From positions 26,336,001 to 26,400,000 of the forward strand of contig NC_092674.1 in the NCBI RefSeq assembly GCF_964355755.1: a stretch of DNA of 64,000 nucleotides, read 5' to 3'. Numbering within the stretch: position 1 is the stretch's first letter; every line of letters starts with the position of its first letter. Positions 13,701 through 28,700 of the stretch are shown here, in pieces. The notes below the pieces were generated by a model that searched no databases, was not told the DNA's origin, and saw only the letters and a program-made list of their open reading frames with translations. The translations under genes and the position numbers were made by a program. Source of the DNA: Antedon mediterranea. Lineage: Eukaryota > Echinodermata > Crinoidea > Comatulida > Antedonidae.

Positions 13701-16700
13701 AAGTTTTAACTGGAATTTAAAAATGTAAAGACAAAGTACTTATGACATACTAGACTTAATGTCACAATAAATTGTTTATTCGGTAACTTTACATTCTCAG
13801 TATGACATGTGGGAATAAACGTATGTACATGTAAAGTGTTTTTGTAGCTACCATGAATTATACAATTTAGTTTCTAATCAAAATAATTCAGTACTGGAAG
13901 AATAAAATGACTAAACCATACACATTCTACTAACTGTAACTGTGACAGTTGCTCTGGTATCAAACATGTGTGGTACAGAATAACTTAAATCGGACAAAAC
14001 TTATTGGAGTGATATTGTACTGTAAGTACAGTATCACACAGGCTCTCATTATCAAACAAGTTTGACAACAAAAGTGTGATGTGCCAAATATTGTAGTGAT
14101 ATGACATCACCATGACCAGTTATGCACTAAGGCGCAGGATTGGTCATAGCAATAAATAGCAAAGAAATAGCTGTGTAAATGCTATACTTGATACAGCAAA
14201 AATAGCAATAGAATAGCAAACAAATAGCTGTGTAAATGCTATACTTGATACAGCAAAAATAGCAATAGAATAGCAAACAAATAGCTGTGTAAATGCTATA
14301 CTTGATACAGCAAAAATAGCAATAGAATAGCAAACAAATCCTGTGCTTTACTCCAGTTATGGGTATATCCCATTTTGTTATCACATAAAGTTTGATAGTG
14401 TAGACAGCTTTAAGAAAGTGAACTGATCACATATGCCTCCGACTTTGTATAACTATAGATTTACACTACATGATATCGAAAGAGTAATTCTGTAGGTCTG
14501 AACAGGCCCTTATTCTTTATGACAGGTAAACTAGATCTCTCACAGCCAGGGGTACAAGTCATCATATTCTATTCATTACTCAACATTTTTATAAATATTA
14601 CGTGCATACTCTGCTCGGCAAACATTTTTGAAAAGTATAAAGTTTCTGACAGAACAATAATTCTATTATGTACATTAATAGATTTGACCCAATTCTACAA
14701 ATGCTAACAATCCTTTAAGTACAGGTAATGTTTTATCCTATTATGGTAGTTAACTGTAAGAAGTATTTTTCTACATTATGTATTGAAATTAAACTGTTGA
14801 CTTTAAAATAACATTTCTTGATTATCACACATAAATTAAGTACAACTAACCATGTAATCAAATTTATTTGTACAAACAATGATCAGATTACTGATGTCTT
14901 GGGTAAACTTACCTACCCTATACTATTTTAAGTCAAAGTGCAAACAAGGCTTTAGTGATCTTTGTCAGACATGCCATTCATACATTAAATAACGTGTGAA
15001 ATTTTCATAAAAAGAGAATGCATTTTGTTGATCAGTAAAGATACCATGCAAAGAAAAAAAAACTTACTATAGATTGAATTCCATAATGTTTGAAAAATAT
15101 TATGTTGATTTTAAATTCCATACATATTGATAATTGTAGTGAGTTATTTACAGCCTTCTGTTAACTCCAAAAATGGACCCCTATATTACCCCCTAGGGCT
15201 TAGCAATTGCACCCTTGCCAACACAGGTCTAGACATGTGTTACAATATTAACACAGGTAGGATTCAAGGGCAAAGCATTTCCTTGGATCATGTAAACATG
15301 TAAACATAAAATAAATCAATCTTCTGTACAATAATAAGTCATCAGCTGAAGCATCAGGACTTGTTCACTTGTCCACTGGGCTTGTAGATTTGACTTTGGT
15401 CTGTAGATTTGACTTGGGCCTGTAGATTTGACTTTGGTCTGTAGATTTGACTTTGGTCAGTATATTTGACTTGGGCTGTAGATTTGACTTTGGCCTGTAG
15501 ATTTGACTTTGGCCTGTAGATGTGACTTGGGCCTGTACTGTAGATTTGGGCCTGTTGATTTGACTTGGGCCTGTAGATTTGACTAGGGCATGTATATGTG
15601 ACTTGGGCCTGTACTGTAGATTTGGGCCTGTTGATTTGACTTGGGCCTGTAGATTTGACTTTGGTCAGTAGATTTGATTTGGGCCTGTAGATTTGACTTT
15701 GGTCAGTAGATTTGACTTAGGCCTGTTGATTTGACTTGGACCTGTAGATTTTACTTTGGTCAGTAGATTTGACTTGGGCCTGTAGATTTGACTTTGGTCT
15801 ATAGATTTGACTTGGACCTGTACTGTAGATTTGACTTGGGCCTGTACTATAGATTTGACTTGGACCTGTACTGTAGATTTGACTTGGACCTGTACTGTAG
15901 ATTTGACTTGGACCTGTACTGTAGATTTGACTTGGACCTGTAGATTTGACTTTGACCTGTACTGTAGATTTGACTTGGACCTGTAGATTTGACTTATAGG
16001 CATGTAGTGTAGATTTTGCTTGGGCCTGTACTGTAGACTTGACTTGGGCATGTACTGTAGATTTGACTTGGACCTGTACTGTACTGTAGATTTGACTTGG
16101 ACCTGCAGATTTTACTTGGACCTGTAGATTTGACTTAGGCATGTACTGTAGATTTTGCTTAGGCATGTACTGTAGATTTGACTTGGGTCTGTAGATTTGA
16201 CTTGGGTCTGTAGATTTGACTTGGACCTGTACTGTACTGTAGATTTAAATTTGGCCTGTAGATTTGACTTAGGCCTGTATAATTTACCTTGCCTGTAGAT
16301 TTGACTAGCTCATCAGGCAAATTTGGTAGCTCAAACCACATGCTTATAGTACAAGAACATTTAAAACTTGTTTTAAAGCCTGTCCATATGAACTTTTTTT
16401 TACAATAAACTATGGTTTTGTAAGAAGCACATTGTGGTATACCAGACAATGCATACATTCAGATTTTATGTTTTAAAATGTCAACTTCTGTAGTTGATTT
16501 GTTACTATTTAAACAAATAAGGTTAATAAAGTTTTTACAGTGTATTTCTTCGTTACAGCAAAGTAAAGAAGAACGTAACCCCAAGTTCATGTGGGTCACA
16601 AGTGAACACCCTTATAAATAAACCCCAGATGACAACAATTATCTCTGGAATGGGAGTAGTACAGACTTGTCTACCTTTTCAGGCTAGAAGCATCACACAC

Positions 16701-19700
16701 AAAATCAGAGCTACAGTATCATCAGCCTTGAACCACCTAGGCTCTTGTGTTGGTACTTTTGTCACCAAAGGAAGGAATGTTCAAATGTCTATAATTGATG
16801 AAAGATTAATAACTACAGAACTTTAAATTCCAACAAAAGTTCAACTTTCGTTCTATCATTGACAATTTCAATTCACAAAATAATGTTTACTTCTTTTATA
16901 ATCTGTAAATTAATTTAAGTCTATATTTGTTTAATATTAATACAATTCTATTCTACAGAACTTAAAAAACCAAAGTTCAACTCTCTTTCTATCACTGCCA
17001 ATTTCAATTCATGAATAATAATGTTATTTTTTTTTTTATCATTTGTAACTTATTTATTAATTATTTTATATTGAAGAAAGATTTTAATAAATTTTACAGA
17101 ACTTCAAAAACCAACAAAATTCAACTCCCTTTCTATCAATTCTTTGCCAATTTCAATTCATGAATAATGTTTTTTTTTTATAACTATTTTAAGTCTATCT
17201 TTTTTAAAGATTAATAAAATTTACAAACTTCAACTTCTAAAGTTCAACTCTCTACCTTTGCCAATTTCAATGAATAATGTTTACAATTAATTTTTTTATC
17301 TCTAAGTCTTTTTTAGAGCGATTCTCAGGGGCGGATCCAGCATTAAGATTAGGGAGAGGCTAAATATTTCATAAACGATCAAAACGATTCGTCTGGTAAA
17401 AAAAAATTATTTTTTTATTTAAAAAAAAACATGGCTGTTAAAGTTTAGGGGGCTAAAGTCTGTTTAGCCCCGCTTGATTCAAAAGTTGTTGAACAGGTAT
17501 TAAGCGCAAGTGTGAGGTGGCAATTTTGAATATACCTGTACATACCAAATGAACAGGTTGATTAAAAATAAAAGAGAAACTGAACTACAAGTAATTCTCT
17601 GTTAAGGCTTTTCCTGAAAGAAAGGTTATTCATGCCTAAGATCTCAAAGACTCCGAGTCTTTCTACAAACGAAACGCAACAATGTAATTTTAATGCAACA
17701 TTTAGCAGTTGGTATTTTCCGTCTAGTAAAACTTAACTTGTTGCTTTGTCACGAGTGTGGCATCTTAAAGCCAAGTGCAATGGGCCGTAAGCCTTAAATT
17801 TCGCATTATTTTACAACAAATCTATTGTTTAAGAAATCAAGTAAAGGTTAATGAAAGTAACTTGAGTAGCATGAGTCATTGTGGTAGTACAGGATTGCAC
17901 TTGGCTTCTACTCCAAAGGATTATGGCTCGATCTTGACAATCCTATGATTCTTTTCAGGCACTTCTTCAAATACAGTTATTTCATAGTCTCTGTCTACAC
18001 TATCAAACTAGTTTGAAAACAAAAGTGTGATGTGCCCAAATATGGTAGTGATATGCCCAAATATGGTAGTGGTATGACATCATGTCTATATACTGTATGT
18101 CACATAAAGTTTGATAGTGTAGACAAAGCTCTATTAATATTATATTGTGTGTAAATTACATAATAGAATCTGAAAATCCTCTGAGGTATGAACTCAATGT
18201 TATGCAAAATAGGGATGCAATATTACTACACTAGCAAACGAGTCATCTGTATTATTATAATAAATACCCCCTTCACATGACATCTAGTCGAACTCTGTAG
18301 TTTATACACACCGTGGCGCACACCACACAGGTGTTGAAGTCTGAAGTGAAGGGGTATACTGTGTATTAATATAGCTGAGTAGTTTTAGCAGTCCAAAGTC
18401 AAAAGTCTTGATTGTGTAAACTCTGGAGTGATGTGAAAGGGGTTAGTAGTAATTTTAGCAGCACATAGATTGTATGCGCTATCTGTATAAACTAGAAAAA
18501 AAAAGTTATGGCACAGCATATGGTACGCTCCAGTCCCTATGACATGCCAGTATCACTAGTTTAAGGTCACAGCACTGACAAAATGAATGGATGTTTTCTG
18601 TTTCCGTTTTAAGTATGATTCAAACAAGCTTGCCCTTTCCATCTAAAGTTATTGGTATGTTCATAAAATTCAAATTGACATCCGTCAAACCTGAGTTATC
18701 CCGGAAATTGCCATAATAAGCCAGTAACACAATGCTTAGTACCTTCTATCTCCTAGTAATATAGTAAGTTTCAACATGAGGAAATTGTACTGTACTACAT
18801 TGTTCGAATTGGATAGGTTTTTTTTTGTAAATTTATCTGGCGATTTAATTAATTAGACCAGTGTGAACAGGGCTTAAACCTCAGAAGAAGATAAACTTAT
18901 TCCGGCAGTAGTACAATTTGACAGTATTTGCATAGAAACTCTATACTATATGCTTCATTAATATTGGTACGAGTTTCCAAACAAAATGTTTTGCTATTGT
19001 ATTTAGCATGAAGGTATTTTATCAATGTATTATAAATCCTTGAGCAAACAAGTTGAACAATAAATGTTCTATTGTATTTGAATGAGGGTATGGCTGACAT
19101 CAATAGTCATGGGAATGAGTTTGTAGATCCTGTAACAATGAGAGTATAAATAAAAGACATCAAAACAGGAAATGGTGAGATCAATCAACAAAAATCTAAA
19201 CACCAAGTATTAATATTTTATTATCATGATCTACAGTACCATTATCTTTGAATTTTAAAGACATTTTTCTCTATATTTTTTTTTTTAATCTGATTTAAGG
19301 TCACAAACAACATTTTTTTTCTGTTAAAAAGCTGATTCTAGTAATTTAAACAGTCCACTCTAAATACCACTTGAAATTTTCGTTTTGCTTGTGATGCACC
19401 CACTTTTGGTGCCACATACAGGTAGCTATTTACTGTATTACAGGTAATTTTACCTGTAATACAGTATACTAATGTAGTACTAGTAGTACTAAAAAGGCTG
19501 GAGGAAAAAATACCTTAATTTTCACTGTCCTAGAGGTGGGTCTTGCATCAGTAGTCAAACCCAGATTTTTCCAGAAGGCCAAAAAAGACCATCCCCCAAA
19601 ATAAGACTCGAGAAATGATCAGGTCAATTTACTACTGTATGAATTTAGTATTTATTTTTTTTACTAAAAATACATCGCTCTGCTATACAAGCATATAGGA

Positions 19701-22700
19701 TAAGTTTTACACATTATGATCACCACCACTTCAGAATTTGCAGTGTAATTATTGCTTTTTTAAAGAATGCAAAGATATCGGTCTTAATAAGCTGGCAAGG
19801 AAGTTATTTAGATGTATGATAATCCCTCAATTGAATTTAAAGAACTTTATGTCTGTTATGATGTCATCAGAAAGAACGTAACATAAAGGTAGACAGTGGT
19901 ATTCATTGATTGAGTCAAGCATGAGGTATGCCGCCTCTAGGCTTTCTGAATAGCTGTATGAACCAGTGGGCTGGACTTACATTGTTTGGTATTGGAACGT
20001 GGTTGAAAACAATCTTGTGATATCTCAACAGATCCTAATTTAAAAAGGGGATTTATTTTGATTTTGATCTTAAACTGAACTGCTTAAAATGCGGTGATTA
20101 ATATTTTATTTGGTTAAGCTACCAATATTTTGGAATTTAAATGTTCTTTCAGGCAAGTTACAGTAAACTTGTATCGCACAAAATCTGCAAAAATCATACT
20201 ATTTGCGTTTAATGCATACCATATAACTTATTTGGCGCACTTACTGTAGACTGTCAACCAGTCAATAATTATATGCGGCTGTGCGGCTGTATTAAACTGT
20301 TAACTGTTTAGGCCTAATAATCTTATTACCTCTAAAAAATGGCCACTCAATAACATTTGGGGGGGGGGGGGGGGAGGGAGGAAGAGGTCCGGAAGTCATA
20401 ATGGACAATACAGTACACACCCAGATATACTATTAAAATCATGCGGTCAATACTAACTTGTACCCTTGAAGACAAACTGAAGTGTTTAGATAACTTAAAT
20501 AGATAAATGATAACACAAATCAACTATTATTTACCCATCTTCAATAATACAACACATTGACACGATAATCGAACAGGTGTGTGTCAAAAGTGACCACATG
20601 TCATAATAATCACGATAGAATAAATTTCTACTCTTTAAGCTCTGTCTACACTCAAAGTTTATGTGACAAAAAAACGTGATGTGCCCATACAGTTACTACA
20701 GTAGAACCTGTGTTTTACGTACCCTGATTTTACGTACGCTTAAAATAACCGATGACGTCATCATTTTCTTTAATTGAGGACGCAATTTAACAACAACAAA
20801 GCACAACAAAGCTGTGGCTGTGTGTGTGTGAGGAATTCTGCTGTGTGTTTGAGACAAGCTACGCACGTGCATTTAAGCAGCGACTGTTTTTATTGATAGA
20901 AAATAAAAGAACATTGATATTTTAAACTTTATTTAAACATCTCACAGCCTGTATATACTGTACAGTACTGTACTTTTCTTAGGCCTCACATCTTGCTAGG
21001 CCTGCTAGCTAGCCTGGCCTGAATAATCTAGGCAAGGCCTACTGTAGCTAGTGACAACCTGCATGCTGTTCAGTAAAGTAGACAAACAGGGTAGCCTTTA
21101 TAGCTACGGTCTCTACGTATTTGGGGTCAATTTAAGGTCAACCTTGATTTTACGAATCCCTTGTTTTACGTACGCCTTTCGGTCCCGTACCGTACGTAAA
21201 ATGAAGGTTCTACTGTATATGGAAATTATATCATACCACTACCATATTTGGGTATATCACTATCATATTTGATATTTGGGCATATCACTATCATATTTGG
21301 GCATATCACACTTTTTTGTCAAACTAGTTATTATCACTATCATATTTGGGCATATCACACTTTTTTGTCAAACTAGTTATATAGATAGTATAGATAGTGT
21401 ATACAGAGCATTCAAGAGTATTTTAAAAGTAGAACAATTTAGGTTTTAAAACAGAATAAAACAGTTTTATTTCTTGCAAAATGGGTCTAAAAATATTGTG
21501 AATTTATTTTGTATCTGTACTGTCGCAAGGCCTAATAAATTTTTTGTTTTTTAACAAATTTGACAAAAAGCAGCTACACTGATTTTCAATTTAAATTTTA
21601 ATCTATAGATTTCACAGCATTGATCAGACTTTAATCTTCTAAAAGGGCTTCTGTTGATTAACATCGGTTATCATATTAAAAGGGGAGCAACTACAGTATG
21701 CATTTTATTATTATTATAAATTTATAGAAAAACAATAGAAAACACAGTAATAATAAATATTTCAAAAAACCAGGACCAGGAATTTAGTAACCAAACTACT
21801 GGTACCTGTACACAGTACCTAATACAAATTATGCTTAATTCTGAAATAGGTAGACATAATGTAAAATGCACATCACCTACTCCGCGTCAGATACTCACCC
21901 TCGTTGTTCCATGTGTACCGCGTTAGGTACAGTAGTTACCAATGTCCAATACAAGTGCATTTTGGTAATCAAATTATTTGTAGGCCTATTAATTTTGGAA
22001 GTCTAATGCTTAGTACTGTAGTACAAAATGTCTTCAATTTTTATAATGTAATCATCGATTTTATTTACTGTACAGGATGCTTTTTTAGCATTGAAAAATA
22101 GAGATTTTCAAGCATTAGGCCAGCCCCATGGTGTCTGGTATCAGGAGAGTATAAAAAATCATATTTGCTTGAGAAATTATGTCAAATGTGAAAATTGGTT
22201 AATTTGAATACAGTATTGTAAGCATTGGAGATGAACAAACATCATTAGAATATTAATAATTTGATTGAGAAGACTGAGAATAATAATGCTAATATTAATC
22301 AATAATAGACTACAGAATTCTGTTTAACCACAGAGAACAATGGATTCATATTATTTATTCTAGTGCAATAATTACCTTTTGCGGTACCATATTCAAAATG
22401 AAACTACTGGAATGATTTCATTTGGCAGGTCACATGAAATTTAGAACTGGGTTGGTACTGTATAGGACAAGACATGAAATTGACAATCAATTTGACTCTG
22501 TCTTTAATAACCTCTAATCACGGCTTAACATTGAGATTGTTTTCACCAGGGTCTAGGTTTTACTGTATACTAATTTAATGTTTTTCAATTCAAAAAAATA
22601 CTACAAAATTACTGTTGTTATTTAATGCAAGTACTGTACTATAATATACTATACTCTAGATAGAACATGTTGCAATGGATTGTGTCCAACATATATAAAG

Positions 22701-25700
22701 AATAATACTGTATGCGGACCACTTATATGTTGCTATGTGAATTGTTCATTGCATGTAAACCGTATATGTTTGTTTGTTTGTTTTATCTTTATACTGGGTG
22801 ACCTCTTCAGTCAAAGACTGATCTCCCAGAGGGCCCAGTTGGCTGTGATGTACTAATACACCGGGGTAACCCCCTACTCGTCTCGAAAGATGTACTATGT
22901 AGGTTCTTTAAAGTGCACACGAGCAAGTTGTGTACACTGGACCTACGGTTTATAGTCAGGGCATCATTTATAAGGAGCGCCTGCGCGACCGCGCTCCTCC
23001 GCGCTCCTCAACAGGCTTCGAGGAGAGCAATTTATCGCGCTCCTTAATTTTCAAAATAGAGCCTAGCTTTTGACAGTGTTGATTTTTCTGTCAAGAGGCC
23101 TAAAAACACGTGGATTTTTAAAAGTTAAAACCAATCTAGGCCTAGGCTAATAGTATATAAGCTAAGTTATAAAGCTACAAGCCTAATGGCAGTCCCTCGT
23201 TTTTAAGGATCGCGAGCGCGATCGCAATCAACAACCTTCGAAAAGGAGAGCAATTCATCGCGCTCCATCTCACAGTACAGTGCGAGGTACCAACAAAGGG
23301 GATTCCCCTGCCTGCGCGCATTCAAGGGCGAGTTTACTTCATCGCCTCATAGTGCAACCAGTACGGTGTCATAGAAACACCTCTTTTACAGGAAGATCAT
23401 GTCCCAACCAATAATTTTTCCCTTTATGTTTTTATGGAACGAGTTAATAAAATATATTTAATTTTAAAAGGAAACATTAATATAGGAGGCCTAAATATAA
23501 TGTTTATTATTTAAAAAAGCTTAGCTGCTGGTTGCTTTAATTATGTCATTTTGAAGATGGATTATTTCTTCGAAAGTTCTAACCAATTTTGGTCACTCAA
23601 ATCCTCCTCAAAACACGTGCTGATGTGTGACGTCAGCATCTTCTAGAAGCTCTCTCAGCCCTCCCCCTATTGTGCGTGCGCCCATGTGTGACACATGTAA
23701 ACACGATCAAATATCTTTCTTAATTATTTTAAAATGACACTTTGTAACTTATTATCAATATTTTAATGGCTGTTGCATGTTAGAATTGTATAATTTATGA
23801 ATTGCAGGTAAATACTTTTCAGGTTTTCTGTCTGATTTCTAGGCCAACAAGCTAGGCTAGAAAAGCTAGGCTAAAGGCATATAGTTGGCCAGGACAGGAT
23901 TCTCCAGGCTCCTGAAACCCAATCTACCCAGGCAGGCCATAAAAAAAAGTTTTTGTACTGTAGAATAATACGATCCCCACGGAAAATATTGTGTGTAAAG
24001 GTGGGTGTGGGGGATTTTAGGGGAGAGGTACAGACAGTATACATTTGTTGTGCCCGGCGGGGGGGGGGGGGGGGGGGAGGGGGGAATGTGTACGATTTAA
24101 AATTTTTGCAAGGAGAGCGAATTGCTCTCCTCGGTGATTTGAGGAGAGCGATTTGTTGCTCTCCTGAGTTTTGCATACGTGATGCCCTGGTTTATAGTCC
24201 TTATCCGAGAAGACTCGTTCTACCACCAGAACCATGGAGTGAGTGAGCCTCGAACCCCTGCCGATGTTATGGCTACGTGATTACGGTTCCACTGTCTTAA
24301 CCGCTCGGCCACTCACTCACTATATGAATACCATACACAGGTGATATTCAAATTTGCTTAGTATAGCACATGTTAGTGATGTATTATTGAATGATTTTTT
24401 ACTAATTGTATAGTGAGATTGTATGCTTAATAATATTAATCTGTACCTTAGAAGAAATACAGGAGTCACAGACTCCGATATTAATTTTTGGCAGGTCCAT
24501 TTCAACCTGTCATTTCAATTGGTTACAGAGTTTTAAAAAGGCTTTTACGTGTAAAATTTAACCGTTATTGTACGTTGTACAGCTCGACCTGAGTAACTGC
24601 TTTGAATATACTGTAAAGTTGACTAATAGCTATTACAACAATTTACGATAGAATCCATACAGGATACCCTAATAACAAGATAATTAGCCAATTAAACACA
24701 TTTTCTTAAGTACAAGGAAATCGCAATAATTGTGTTTTTAAATCTAATTAATACTGAGTAGCTGTACACCGTTTTAATGATATCGCACATCCTAATTATT
24801 ATTAAAGTCAAACCAGTTAACACCCATAATGTTTTAGTTGCTAATTAGGAAGTTCAGCATTGATAGGTCATTGTCACTGGCGGTGTTAATATCATTTTTG
24901 TAAATAATCAAATGCCGTACTGTATCATGTATGTACAGAATCACATTAAAGTACAATTTTTAATTTAATAAGTATGTTTAATAAAAAAAAACACCACACC
25001 TTCTACAGTACACACCCTTCAGGACCCAACAAAGTGTCACCTTAATATTAATAATATAGGGGTGTACATTACTCTGTAGTGTTAAAACATATTTCCCTGT
25101 GTGTTTCACTGTAAAGTGTCCCCTTTCGTAATAAAGAGTGCCCCCACCCCCTACAATAAGAGTATCCCCTCTATAATAAGAAGTTCCCCTCCATAATAAG
25201 GAGTGCCCTCCCCACACCCACCACCCATAATAAGAAGTGTCCCTTCCACAATAAAGAGTTTCCCCTAAATCGGGGTGTTCCCTCATAATAAAGAGTGTCC
25301 CTTCCGTAATAAGAAGTTCCTCCCACCCACCCATAATAGGAGTATCGCCTCGATAATACAGAGTGTCCCCTCCATTGAGTGTCCCCTCGATAATAAGGAC
25401 TGTCCCTTCCATATAAGGAGTGTCCCCTCCACAATAAGGAATGTCCCCTCCAAAATAATGAGTGTCCCATAAATCGTCGGGATGTCCTAAACTAAGGTTG
25501 AACTGTACTGTACATACTACTGTATACAAACAGTAGTAACTTTAAATACGTATGACCAAAATATTCAAATTAATGAAAGTACAGTAACAATTAAGAGTTA
25601 AAACAGTAATAACAATATGAAAAATCAAAAAGCCCTATTGGTAAGTGATTTCTATACATTGTACTGTTGTTACAGTTTATTGGCTCTGATCCATTCAGCC

Positions 25701-28700
25701 CAGATCTCATGACCTACTGTGCGGTAGTACAGTACATTACAGGAGCTTATGCAACATAGCAGGAATAAAACATTTTTTTTTTTCATTTTTTAGGAAGCAG
25801 TTGTTAACGCCACACTTTCAATCTTAAAGTTTAAAGTGAACTTACTGTAGTTGTTTGAATTAATGTCAGCTCTGAGAGGAAATTGACAACATTTGAATGT
25901 CATAAAATGATATAATTTGAAACATTAAAATAATTATAAAAGGAGAAATTAGATTAGATTCTATGTTAAAGATATGCGGATCATTGTGATATTTCATAGT
26001 CAGAAAATACTAGATAATACAGATTTACAGGTACAGTATATTGTAGGCCTATAGAAATTGATGGCAAATGTTTTCGCTATCCACATGTTGAAAGGTGGTA
26101 CAATATGTCACTTTTATTGCAGTGCTGGGTATCCTATTTATACTGATAGGGGTGTTTAATAAAATATTAAATATTCAAGTTGTAGCTCTCTTCTCAGAGA
26201 GAATAGGCTAATGTCGGTTTATCCAGGTAAGCCAGGCATTTTTCATTTAATTTCATGTATTTAGTAGATCACCACATTGATTGACAATTATTATAATATT
26301 AATAGTTAAGTTAGTAATTTAGTCAAGAAGCACTGTACTGACTGTAGCCTGAAAGTTCTTGAATATAAAGTGAAAAAACAATGCAGACTTTATAAATTTA
26401 CAGTTAATATTACAGTACTGGATCTAGGGAAATCCTTAAAACATAACTAAAGACAGGCAACGTTTCTTTTTTCCACTACATTACATCTTCACAAACGTAC
26501 AAATCCACGATGAATGGCAATCATCATCCAAGCACAAAATGCACCAGTACGGGTATCACTTCCAAAATTCACGAGTAATCGGCCATACATCTCAACAGTG
26601 AGTTTGTAGATATGTGGAAGAAGCCAAACATAATAATATTATCATTGTAAGACTAATCTAACTGTTCAAGTTTATCGAAAGAATTTAAACTGAAAATTCA
26701 GTATCACATACTGTACTACAGTATAGCTCAATTTAGTACTATCCATTTTTTTGTAAAAACCGCTCAGGGCTGAAGGCTGTATTTACTGTACTGTACACTT
26801 TATCTCATTCTGTAATTCTTTTTCACTGTGCCAGATGGGCTAGTAAAACACTAAATATCTACTTTCCCAAATTCATTTCAATTGTAGTACAGATCAGGCA
26901 CAATTTGGACATTTCAGTTTTATTTATTCCTTTCAAAGTAACATAAATAGGGAGCACTGAAAAGAGACAAGGGCCGACAAAGACAATTATCGCCGAAGGG
27001 CATGTCTCTAAACTAGAAGGGCGTGTCTCTAAACTAATGGGCGTATCTCTCCAAACCAAAGGGCGTGTCTCTCCAACCAGTTTTCAGGAAGCAAAGGTTT
27101 TTTAAAGTACAATCAATTAGGAACTTACATTTTTTACTATAACATTACCTGGATCATTAAACAGTACTATACTTGTATAGGTAGCCAATTATAAAAATTT
27201 AAGAGACCCTAATAGTAACACACCTGTATAACATACCCTTTATATCTACCGCCTGCTCAGGTATGTTTCATACTTACAAGAGGTTACCAAAAAAAGGGTC
27301 AAGCAAAATCTGTTCTCCCATGGTTTAAACTGTATACCCGACGACAAACACAAATTATACACAAAGTGAAAGATGAATGTAACAAAGAATTTTAAACTGT
27401 TATAAAATGGCACTTGTTATTTATCTATAGAAAATTACTGTTAATAAGGTTCATAATGATGTGATCAAAACATCCCTTCAAATGAAAAGTTTAAAACGAA
27501 TACATATTTAGGTGAGCGCATGCATATTATCAAATTCCCCCGAGAACCTGATGATGGATTTCTCACGATCTATAAACTACTTCATGTCTTAATATTAAGC
27601 CAATAAATCTATAAACATGAAATACAATCAAAACTCATGAGGTACTTTAAATACCTTAAATATTCCAGCTTATATTGCATCCCACATTTTTTTTTTATTA
27701 TTAAAGAACACCTTAAATTCTATCCAGTTTTATCCTGCTGTACTGTAGATCCCATGTTTTACAGTATGATCTTTTTATACTGTATTTTCAATGTTCTGAA
27801 AACTTTTTTGTGGGTTACTGATTCTACATTAAATACTTTACTGTGTATAGTATAAATACATCTATCCTGTGCTGTTTGTACCATTTATCCAGCTTTGCCC
27901 TGCTTAGAGCCGCCCATGTTTTATAAGATCTTTTCTATACTGTATTTTCAAAGTCCTGAAAACTGATGTTACGGATTCCTGTATAGTTTTAAATATACTT
28001 GGACTGTTGGTACCCATCTTAAAATCGATTGATGGCTACTGTTTTCTCAACTACTTGGGAATGGATACATCCTTATGTACATCCTGACCCTTACACCTGC
28101 CATCCTGAGTCTTAGGCCTCTCCAGAATAGGGACCAAATTTCAAATTTAATTATTTCGGCCTGTTCATATGGTTTCACTATACTGCTATCAGGATGGCCA
28201 AACTCATTTGAAACACATTTCAAAGTAGGAAAATACTGTACATTCTGTACTTCTGTTTAAAAAACAGTATTATCATTAAACATCAAATCAAACACACTAC
28301 AGTATAAGCAACAGATAGACAACAATCTGAATGGATGCCCTAGAGTGAGCCACACCCATAAGTTATATTTGTAAACTATAATTAATAAAACCTGTTTCCT
28401 TTTCGACCTAATCATTTTTTTTGTTAGCTTTACATTCTGGATTTGATTTTTTTTTCATGAGGGACGACTTTACGATTATTACTGATATTGAATTGATTGC
28501 GAAACATGCAATTTCTATGGAAAATTTAATTGAATATGGCCATTTTTTGAAAAACATAAAAATAGAGTTTACAGTATTTTAATGGGTACTGTATTGTATT
28601 TGGTAACACTAACACTGTGAATCGTAACAAATAGGTCAAAACCACTGCAATCAACTTATTGCTAAATAAATGTACCGTGGAGTCAAACTCAACTTGTATC

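Larger units (their letters stand above)
22755..24321 (-). mobile_element. tRNA-derived SINE split by a DNA transposon
   Basis: SINE body at 22755-22957 and head at 24189-24321 match the continuous copies. They are separated by the inverted-repeat element at 22957-24189. The interruption falls inside the conserved 'ggtttatagtccttatcc' stretch. Confidence 0.82.

Noticed and set aside
15378-16310. CRISPR-like regular array
   Set aside because: Units are contiguous, variable in length and lack unique spacers; a minisatellite in a eukaryotic intron.
23871-24246. Poly-Pro and poly-Gly proteins
   Set aside because: Translations of a G homopolymer inside a DNA transposon.
24978-25529. 183-codon minus-strand frame
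   Set aside because: Runs through the degenerate 20-bp minisatellite and has no domain or splice support.
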